A stretch of 12,829 nucleotides of DNA from positions 1-12,829 of the forward strand of contig JAQGPE010000575.1 of assembly GCA_028293225.1 (NCBI GenBank), read 5' to 3'. The notes under the pieces were generated by a model that was given only the letters and a program-made list of their open reading frames with translations, was not told where the DNA came from and did not search any database. Position numbers and translations under genes: made by a program. Source of the DNA: Akkermansiaceae bacterium. Its GTDB lineage: Bacteria; Verrucomicrobiota; Verrucomicrobiia; Verrucomicrobiales; Akkermansiaceae. Shown here in pieces: positions 6,841 through 12,829 of the stretch; position 1 is the stretch's first letter, and each line of letters starts with the position of its first letter.

Positions 6841-9476
6841 TCCTCCGACTGGAAGCGCACATACTGCTTCATCAGGGTCGGGTAGATCGGCTGATAGAGA
6901 TTGGCCTGCCGCGACCACTCCATGGCCTTGGCCCGGTCCTTGCGGTCGAACCAGATCTCGCCCATCGAGTCCAGGTAGTTCGGCTCGTGCGGGCGCAGCT
7001 CCAGGCAGCGCTTCAGGATCGCTTCGCCTTCATCCACATGCCGGTTCGCCCGCGCGCAGGTCCAGGCGATCGAGTTCATCATGTTGTCGGCATCCGGATA
7101 GCGCTTCATGAGCCCCTGCGACTGCTTCCAGAACTGTTCGAACCACTCGTCATGCTCCTTGGTCATTCCCGCCGCCCTCAGGCCCGGGAAAAAATGATCG
7201 GCCAGATTGGCGCCACCGATCCCGCTGCCCTGCACGCTGGCCAGCGTCTCCCGCGAGTTCTTCGGGTCGCTACTGATCCTTGCCAGAGCCCGCGCGGTGT
7301 CGGCCTCCACCCGCAGCTGCAGCCACCCCGACGCAGTCTCCGTGTCCGTCCCGCGCCTGGCATAGTCAAAGGCCATCACCTCCGCCACCGCGGCCGCCAC
7401 CTTCCAGTCCTCCCGGTCCAGGGCGTCCTGCAGCAGAAACCGATCCAAAGGAAATCCACCGCCGTCGATGGTGCAATCCATCACTGCCTGACGCAGCCAG
7501 CGGCTCGCCCGCTCGAAGTCGCTGCCGTATTGAAAGGCCTGCCAGCACAGATACTCCGCGGTGCTGTCCCCCAGGCAGAGGCGGTTCGCCATCGCCTCCT
7601 CACGCGCCGCCCCGGCGAGGTCTCCCGCCCGGTTGAGCGAAGCGGAAAGATACGCCCGGGTCCGGGGATCGGCCGGATTTTCCTTCACCGCCTCCTGCCA
7701 GTAATCGGCGGTCTTTTTCCAATCGCCAAGCAGCGAAGCATAGAGCCGTCGCCGGAAGGTGAAGTCCTCCTTGTCGAGGCCCTTGTCCAGCACCGCATCG
7801 ATCACCTTGTTGTAGTCATTCGGATCGCCCGAGCGGTTCGCCACCTGCGCCAGCACATTGAGCCGGGCCGTCGAATCGGCGGCGTTGGCCTTGCCCAGCG
7901 CCTCCCAGGCCTTGGTGAGAAATCCTCGGGTCAGGCCCTCCTTGTCCGGCAGCAGCCCCAGCAAGCGGGCCATCTGCTCCGCGCGCTGCGCACGGCTCAG
8001 TGCCGGCTCCAGCTCGCCGAGCCAGGTCCATAGCGCCGGGCCGGACGATTTGGGCCCCAGGATCGACTGGAGCGCATCCAGCCACTTCGCGTCGTCCTCT
8101 TTGCCATACTTCGGCAGCAGATCGAAAATCGGTGCGATCACCCGCTGTTGGGCGGTGATGAGGCGCTCTTCCTCGTCGTTGCCATTGAAGAGCCGGAAGC
8201 AGAGCTGGAAAAAGCGGCTCTCGTCCGCGGCCAGCAGCTTCTCCAGTCCCGGGGTATAAGCTTCGCGGAGTTCCTTCGCCAGGCCATGCTCGGCGAGAAA
8301 TCCACCCACGGTGCGCAGATTCCGCTCCGCCGTATCGCTGTCCTCCGGCTTGGAAATCAGCTCGCTAAATTGTTTGGCAGCCCAGCTGGTGAAATCCGGC
8401 TTGGCGGGGTCCAGCCCCAGCGCCGCGATCGCCTCGTCGAGACGTTCCGCCGACTCGAAATAGCTGAAAGCCTCCATGGGCCGGGCCTTCAGCAGGATCT
8501 TCTCCGCCGTCGCGTAGTCGCGGGTCAGCAGGAGAAACGAAATGCCCGCCGCCTGCCTGTCCTCATCGCCGCTGCTGGCGAGCGCCAGGAAACGCGGCGC
8601 GAACTTCATGTCCGGCGCGCCTGTTTCCCACAAATGGATCACCCAGTCCCGATACTCGCCCAGCCCGTCGGCCGGAATCTCATCCTCCCCTGCCCCGCTA
8701 CCCCTGAGCCACGGCAGAGGATCGCCATCCAACACATGCATCCGCCACGCCTCCGCCTGCATGCCGGCTTTCTCGGCAGCCTCCGCCGCTTCGCCCACCC
8801 TTCCCGCCGCGGCGAGGAGGGTGTAACGCCGCACCGGGCCAAATGGAGACTTGTCCGCCGCCGCCGACTTCAGCTCCTGGTCCAGCGTGCCCATGCTGCG
8901 GTGAATGCTGGCCACCGCCATCCACTCGGCCGCTCCGGGCCGCGCCATGGTCAGAAAACTCAGCGCCTCGGTGGGATTCGGCGGCTCCGCAGCCAGGCTC
9001 TGACGCGCCGCCTCCATCGCCACGCCCTCGACCGCTCCACTGAGCATCGGCAGGAACGACTCGTCCTTCTCCGTCGCATACAGCTTCAGAATCTGCCGGT
9101 AGGCTTTCATCCGCTTCAACGAATCCAGGATCCGGCGGCGATCGGCCGGGCCGCCCTTGTCATACGCCATCACCAGCTCGATCACCTCCGGCGGACTGTC
9201 CGGCTGGATCCCCAGGTCGATCTTGCGAATCAGTTGCTTCGCCCGCGTCACCACCTCGGGATCGTCCCCCTCCGCCGCGTGCCTCAGGATCGCCAAACCC
9301 GCATCGCCCCGCTTCCAGAACTCCAGCGACGCCTTCTCCCGCTCCGCATAGGAATCCGAACCCAGCCGGGAAAGCAGCACGTCGGTGGGAGTATCCTCCG
9401 CCCGGACCGCCCCTGCCTGCAGGAACAACAAGGCAGCGAGACCCGGGGCGACTGGTAGCTTCATCGGCCACAGCAT
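6825..9476 (-). CDS. Large secreted HEAT/TPR-repeat protein, function unknown
   Basis: This 883-residue protein has a signal peptide (hydrophobic 7-22, likely cut after AVRA at 26), so it acts outside the cytoplasm. No lipobox cysteine is visible. Residues 33-88 form a HEAT-like unit (LLSRLGSDSYAEREKASLEF, then a DDPEVVTRAKQLIRKID segment), a pattern common in Planctomycetes/Verrucomicrobia secreted proteins. Most of the rest is helical repeat; clear TPRs occur around residues 590-632 (EAVKENPADPRTRAYLSASL) and 801-860 (NSIAWTCARA, LELRPHEPNYLDSMGE). No catalytic motif was recognised, so a scaffold or protein-binding role is likely. ATG 9476 is chosen because a GGGAGG lies 4 bases upstream; ATG 9464 would give a slightly shorter signal peptide. 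It is last in the minus-strand gene string, 42 bp after the sirtuin. Confidence 0.88.
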   Translation of the reverse strand: MLWPMKLPVAPGLAALLFLQAGAVRAEDTPTDVLLSRLGSDSYAEREKASLEFWKRGDAGLAILRHAAEGDDPEVVTRAKQLIRKIDLGIQPDSPPEVIELVMAYDKGGPADRRRILDSLKRMKAYRQILKLYATEKDESFLPMLSGAVEGVAMEAARQSLAAEPPNPTEALSFLTMARPGAAEWMAVASIHRSMGTLDQELKSAAADKSPFGPVRRYTLLAAAGRVGEAAEAAEKAGMQAEAWRMHVLDGDPLPWLRGSGAGEDEIPADGLGEYRDWVIHLWETGAPDMKFAPRFLALASSGDEDRQAAGISFLLLTRDYATAEKILLKARPMEAFSYFESAERLDEAIAALGLDPAKPDFTSWAAKQFSELISKPEDSDTAERNLRTVGGFLAEHGLAKELREAYTPGLEKLLAADESRFFQLCFRLFNGNDEEERLITAQQRVIAPIFDLLPKYGKEDDAKWLDALQSILGPKSSGPALWTWLGELEPALSRAQRAEQMARLLGLLPDKEGLTRGFLTKAWEALGKANAADSTARLNVLAQVANRSGDPNDYNKVIDAVLDKGLDKEDFTFRRRLYASLLGDWKKTADYWQEAVKENPADPRTRAYLSASLNRAGDLAGAAREEAMANRLCLGDSTAEYLCWQAFQYGSDFERASRWLRQAVMDCTIDGGGFPLDRFLLQDALDREDWKVAAAVAEVMAFDYARRGTDTETASGWLQLRVEADTARALARISSDPKNSRETLASVQGSGIGGANLADHFFPGLRAAGMTKEHDEWFEQFWKQSQGLMKRYPDADNMMNSIAWTCARANRHVDEGEAILKRCLELRPHEPNYLDSMGEIWFDRKDRAKAMEWSRQANLYQPIYPTLMKQYVRFQSEEFPPP

Positions 9477-9480
9477 TCGG

Positions 9481-9486
9481 CCTCCC
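9481..9486 (-). promoter_or_regulatory. Shine-Dalgarno site of the HEAT/TPR gene
   Basis: GGGAGG on the minus strand ends 4 bases before ATG 9476, somewhat close, and 16 bases before the alternative ATG 9464, too far. It decides the start in favour of 9476 and is the only clear Shine-Dalgarno site in the window. Confidence 0.6.
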
Positions 9487-9518
9487 GTCAGGAAATCAAC
9501 TCCGCAGTCCCTCCCCGT

Positions 9519-10220
9519 CTACCGGGCCGCGATGATCCCGGCAACCCACCGCGGCACCTGCTCGCCCGCCGGCCCGCGAAGGCTGTCGTCGAAGATCCCG
9601 CTGGTCGCGCTCTCGTCCAGATTGATCTCCAAAGTCCTCACCCCGGCATCCCTCGCGACCGAGACATAACCCGCCGCGGGATAGACCAAGCCGGAGGTTC
9701 CGATCGAAACGAACCAATCCGCCGCCTCCACCGCACGGCCAATCTCCTCCAGGAAATAGGGCATCTCCCCGAACCACACCACATCCGGCCGCAGGCGCCC
9801 GGCTTCACCGCACTCCGGACAAATCGTCGCCGGTTCGAGATCCTCCCGGATCCCGGAAGTCTCGCCGCACCCCTCACACCGGGCCTTCAGGAGCTCGCCA
9901 TGCATATGCAGCACCCCTGCCGATCCCGCCCGCTCGTGCAGATCATCGATGTTCTGCGTCACGAGGGTCACCTCGATCCCCGGTTGCAGAGCCAAACGCG
10001 CCAGCTCCAGATGCGCGGGATTCGGATGAACGGCTCCCGAAAGCAGGAACCGCCGCCGCATGTTGTAAAACCGCTGCACCAGCACCGGATCCCTCCGGAA
10101 AGCCTCAGGCGTCGCCACATCCTCCACCCGGTGCCCCTCCCACAGCCCATCCGGCCCGCGGAATGTCGGCACCCCTGACTCCGCGGAAATCCCGGCTCCA
10201 GTAAGAATCACGATCTTCAT
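9519..10220 (-). CDS. cobB: NAD-dependent protein deacylase, class III sirtuin (CobB/SIRT5-like)
   Basis: This 233-residue cytoplasmic enzyme removes acyl groups from lysines, using NAD+ and releasing nicotinamide and O-acyl-ADP-ribose. The NAD loop is GAGISAESGVPTFRG (8-22), followed by TQNIDDLH (88-95), the catalytic His107 in HMHGEL, four zinc cysteines (C115, C118, C134, C137), RPDVVWFGE and GTSGLVYPAAGY. Y52 and R55, in FYNMRRR, match the Tyr-x-x-Arg pair that in E. coli CobB and SIRT5 binds the carboxylate of succinyl- or malonyl-lysine, so desuccinylase/demalonylase activity is predicted besides deacetylation. Length is normal for the short bacterial form. ATG 10220 lies 7 bases after the mnmE stop with no clear Shine-Dalgarno site, which suggests coupled translation or co-transcription. 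A 42-bp gap leads to the HEAT/TPR gene. Confidence 0.96.
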   Translation of the reverse strand: MKIVILTGAGISAESGVPTFRGPDGLWEGHRVEDVATPEAFRRDPVLVQRFYNMRRRFLLSGAVHPNPAHLELARLALQPGIEVTLVTQNIDDLHERAGSAGVLHMHGELLKARCEGCGETSGIREDLEPATICPECGEAGRLRPDVVWFGEMPYFLEEIGRAVEAADWFVSIGTSGLVYPAAGYVSVARDAGVRTLEINLDESATSGIFDDSLRGPAGEQVPRWVAGIIAAR

Positions 10221-10228
10221 ATCAGCGG

Positions 10229-11584
10229 CTACTTCCCGATGCAGAAACGGCTGAAGATCGCACCGAGCACCTCCTCCGCATCCACTTTCCCCGCGATTTC
10301 CCCCAAGGCATCCAGCCCCTCCCGCAACTCCAGCGCGGCGAGTTCCGGCGCTGCGGACATCTCCAACAGAGCGGCCGCCCGCACCAGCGCCTCATCCGCT
10401 TTCCGCAGACAATCACGGTGACGCCCGTTGATCGCCACCGAATGCTCGCCCCAGTCGGCTTCGCCGAAATCGAGCGCCTCACGGATCGCGGCCCTCAGCT
10501 CAGGCATCCCCTCGCCGGTCGTGCAGGAAAGCCTGACCCCCGCATGCCCCGCCCAGCCGGGATGCTCGCCCAGATCGGCCTTGTTCACAATCGTCACCCG
10601 CCGTGCCGTCGTCTCCGGCAGATGCGGTTCGGCCTCACCTGGAGAAAGAGTCGCATCGACCACCACCAGCAGCAGATCCGCCCGGCCCGCTTCCAGCAGG
10701 GTGCGGCGCATGCCTTCCTTTTCGATCCCGCCCGCCTCGCCGCGCAGACCCGCCGTATCGACCAGCCGCAGCGGCACGCCTTCCAGCACGATCGTTTCCT
10801 CGATGGTGTCGCGGGTCGTGCCCGCCTCCTCGCTCACGATCGCCCGCTCGGCGCCCAGCAAGAGATTCAGCAGGCTGGACTTCCCCGCGTTCGGCAGTCC
10901 GCACAGCACCGTGCGCACCCCCTCCCGCAGCACCCGGCCCTGCTCGGCGGTCGCCAACAGTCGCGCGATCCCCTCGCGCAGCTCCACCAACCGCTTCAGA
11001 AAGCCCGCCCCGGTATCCGGATCGATGTCCTCTTCGGGGAAATCGATCCACGCTTCCAGATGCGCCACCGTGCCGATCAACTCCTCGCGCAGTCGCTCCG
11101 TCTGCTGACCGATCCGGCCCTCCAATTGCTCATGGGCCGCACGCAGCGCCAGATCGCTTTGGGCGGAAATCAGATCCATCACCGCCTCCGCCTGGGTCAG
11201 ATCCAGCTTGCCGTGAAAAAACGCCCGTTGGGTGAACTCACCCGGCCCCGCATGGCGCGCACCGGCTTCCGTCAGGCGCTCCAGAACCTTGCGGGTGATC
11301 AGCCGGCCGCCGTGGCAGGCGAACTCCACCACCGGCTCCCCGGTAAAGCTGCGGCTGCCGCGGAACACCGTCAGCAGCACGTCGTCGACCACCCTGCCAC
11401 CGGCCTCGCGGATCTTCGCCCGGGTGGCCCGGCGCTCGAGCGCTTTTCCCGCCGCACCGTCCGTGATCTGATCCGCGATCGACTCCGCATCAGGGCCGGA
11501 CAGCCGGATCAGCGCGACCGCCGCCGTGCCGCCTGCGGAAGACAAGGCCACGATCGTATCATCCACCGGCTCCATGCTCATCAT
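10229..11584 (-). CDS. mnmE: tRNA modification GTPase MnmE
   Basis: With MnmG (not in this window), MnmE installs the 5-carboxymethylaminomethyl-type group on wobble U34 of tRNAs. The 451-residue protein has the normal length. An N-terminal folate-binding domain (about 6-120, DDTIVALSSAGG and ending GEFTQRAFFHGKLDL) is followed by a helical domain holding an inserted G domain: G1 GLPNAGKS (229-236), G2 TTRDT (256-260), G3 DTAG (276-279), G4 NKAD (334-337). The C-terminus FCIGK (447-451) contains the invariant catalytic cysteine. The ATG at 11584 overlaps the upstream stop by 4 bases (ATGA), which suggests translational coupling; ATGs at 11581 and 11575 are possible alternatives. A longer reading to 11734 would run 50 residues of unrelated sequence across the upstream gene and is rejected. 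Confidence 0.97.
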   Translation of the reverse strand: MMSMEPVDDTIVALSSAGGTAAVALIRLSGPDAESIADQITDGAAGKALERRATRAKIREAGGRVVDDVLLTVFRGSRSFTGEPVVEFACHGGRLITRKVLERLTEAGARHAGPGEFTQRAFFHGKLDLTQAEAVMDLISAQSDLALRAAHEQLEGRIGQQTERLREELIGTVAHLEAWIDFPEEDIDPDTGAGFLKRLVELREGIARLLATAEQGRVLREGVRTVLCGLPNAGKSSLLNLLLGAERAIVSEEAGTTRDTIEETIVLEGVPLRLVDTAGLRGEAGGIEKEGMRRTLLEAGRADLLLVVVDATLSPGEAEPHLPETTARRVTIVNKADLGEHPGWAGHAGVRLSCTTGEGMPELRAAIREALDFGEADWGEHSVAINGRHRDCLRKADEALVRAAALLEMSAAPELAALELREGLDALGEIAGKVDAEEVLGAIFSRFCIGK

Positions 11585-12829
11585 TTGCCCGGCACTCCGG
11601 CATCGCCACCCAGTCCCAGGAACTCCCAGCACACAAAGCGCTTCAGCGTCAGTTGCGGAATCGCGTCCGTTGACCAGGCCAGCTCCACCGTCGCGGTGCG
11701 CCAGTCCATGCGCGAATTCTTGGTGCCGATCCAATTGATCTCGGAAAGCGAGCGTCCCGTATCGGAATCCACCGCCACGTTCACGCGGGAAAAATCGGTG
11801 ACATTGCCCGGGTCGTAGACCTTGTAGGCGCGGCTACCCGTCACCGTCTTGCCCTTGTCCGGCACATCCTCCTGGATCAGAACCCGGAAAACCCCGCTTT
11901 TGCTGGCCGCGGGCGAATCCAGAAAATCCCGGAAGGTCCGGTACTTCGTCTGCACGAAGGTCGGCCAATCCAGCTTCAGCCCCTGCGGCGTGCGCTTGAA
12001 CATGGCCTGCACCTTGATCTGCTCCGACGCAAAATTGCTCGCGCTGGCTGCCGAGGAAAGCAGCATGTCCGGATCTTCCAGGCCGTTCTGCACTTCCAAA
12101 GTCGGCAAAGGATAAAAAGCCTCCCGCAGCTTCAGTTGCGGCGGCTGGTCATACATCATCATGAACATGCCGCGCCTGCGGTCGCTTTCCGGCAAAGGAT
12201 AGGCAGCGAAGGCGATCGCCGGAGCATCCGAATCGTCAGCTTTCCGGGAGGCGTAGAACGCCTTCATCACCGGCAGCTCTTCCGCCGGATTCAACACATA
12301 GGCGGACTTTTTCTCCGCGGTCTCGGCGTTGAGGAAACGGCCCAGCACCGCCACCGCTTCCGTTTTCCAGCCGCTTCTCAGGTATTCCTCTTCCTTCACC
12401 CGCGCCTGCTCGTCGGCGCTGATCGTCACAGGAGCGTTGGCAAAGCTCGCCTTCGAGAAAATGAACCACACTCCCGCGGCAGCCAGCAGCAGGACCAGCA
12501 TGATGATGATCGGGATCAGCAGCGAAGTATTGCGCGGCTTGCGTTCGGAGACCGCCTTCTCCCGGGATCGATCTTCAATGATCGGAGCCCCCAGGCCATG
12601 GCGGGGCGGGATCGGCGGGGGCTCGTCGAGACTCGACACCTCTCGCACCACCACCGGCGCAGGGCGGCTCGGCACCGCATCCACCGGACGCACCGCGACC
12701 GGCTCAGGAGCCCTCTCAGGCGGGGGCGGCGGGGGTGCTTTTGCCGCGACTGGCTCCGCCACGGAAACGGCGGCAAGCCCGGCCTCGGGGATCGCTCCGA
12801 CCGGCTCCGGCGCGGGTGGCGCCTGCGGC
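11581..12829 (-). CDS. Proline-rich single-pass membrane protein, unknown function (5' end off window)
   Basis: The frame stays open to the right edge with no stop, so the N-terminus lies off the window. A GTG at 12762 is possible but unlikely as the start, because the same Pro/Ala/Glu-rich composition continues upstream of it. Visible order, numbered from that GTG: a Pro-rich cytoplasmic segment (1-79, with a PPPPPP run), a basic stretch, one membrane helix (81-102, SLLIPIIIMLVLLLAAAGVW), then about 290 residues predicted outside the cytoplasm with no motif I recognise. The late part has paired aromatic residues (KLDWPTFVQTKYRTFRDFL; RMDWRTATVELAW) and looks like a compact alpha/beta domain. 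The stop overlaps the mnmE start by 4 bases (ATGA). Function unknown; a sensor, anchor or envelope role is possible, but nothing here decides it. Confidence 0.85.
   Translation of the reverse strand, partial: PQAPPAPEPVGAIPEAGLAAVSVAEPVAAKAPPPPPPERAPEPVAVRPVDAVPSRPAPVVVREVSSLDEPPPIPPRHGLGAPIIEDRSREKAVSERKPRNTSLLIPIIIMLVLLLAAAGVWFIFSKASFANAPVTISADEQARVKEEEYLRSGWKTEAVAVLGRFLNAETAEKKSAYVLNPAEELPVMKAFYASRKADDSDAPAIAFAAYPLPESDRRRGMFMMMYDQPPQLKLREAFYPLPTLEVQNGLEDPDMLLSSAASASNFASEQIKVQAMFKRTPQGLKLDWPTFVQTKYRTFRDFLDSPAASKSGVFRVLIQEDVPDKGKTVTGSRAYKVYDPGNVTDFSRVNVAVDSDTGRSLSEINWIGTKNSRMDWRTATVELAWSTDAIPQLTLKRFVCWEFLGLGGDAGVPGK

Noticed and set aside
8148..9458. 436-codon open frame on the plus strand
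   Set aside because: It is antisense to the HEAT/TPR gene; the translation is Arg/Leu/His-rich with no signal peptide or motif.
9477..9518. Terminator between the sirtuin and HEAT/TPR genes
   Set aside because: The 42 bases hold a Shine-Dalgarno site but no stem with a T-run, so read-through is assumed.
11585..11734. 50-residue N-terminal extension of mnmE
   Set aside because: It would overlap the upstream gene by about 150 bases, and the extra residues match nothing in MnmE; family length fits the ATGA start.
10418..11818. 466-codon open frame on the plus strand
   Set aside because: It is antisense to mnmE, whose G motifs and FCIGK terminus fix the coding strand.

Overview
The window is a GC-rich (roughly two-thirds GC by eye), densely coded piece of bacterial chromosome. 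The mix of proteins, weak or absent Shine-Dalgarno sites, alternative TTG/GTG starts and large secreted HEAT/TPR proteins suggests a member of the Verrucomicrobiota (Luteolibacter/Haloferula-like). This assignment is inferred from protein character and was not checked by a search. No phage, transposon, CRISPR, tRNA or rRNA is visible.

Left part: the C-terminal ~834 codons of the glutamate synthase large subunit (gltB, +) enter from the left edge and end at a good intrinsic terminator. No gltD follows. Convergent to it is an unusual ROK-like sugar kinase (2591-3994, -) with a ~160-residue N-terminal domain that lacks ROK motifs. A 199-bp divergent intergenic region separates the kinase from a small exported protein with a CxxC pair (4194-4592, +, TTG start). 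That gene is followed 150 bp later by a TonB-dependent outer-membrane receptor (4743-6788, +). The two plus-strand genes look like a small uptake module, possibly for a metal. This is the least conventional part of the window.

Right part: a minus-strand gene string converges on the receptor, with 36 bp between stop codons and a strong hairpin there. In transcription order it holds a proline-rich, single-pass membrane protein of unknown function (11581 to the right edge, 5' end off the window), mnmE (tRNA wobble-uridine modification GTPase, 4-bp ATGA overlap), a class III sirtuin deacylase (7 bp between genes) and a large secreted HEAT/TPR-repeat protein of 883 residues (42 bp gap, clear Shine-Dalgarno). 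Spacing suggests one operon linking tRNA modification and protein deacylation with two envelope-associated proteins of unknown function.

Most of the window is housekeeping sequence. I see no clear candidate for a wholly new system. The best leads are the CxxC protein/TonB receptor pair, the atypical ROK-like kinase and the membrane protein-mnmE-sirtuin-TPR gene string.
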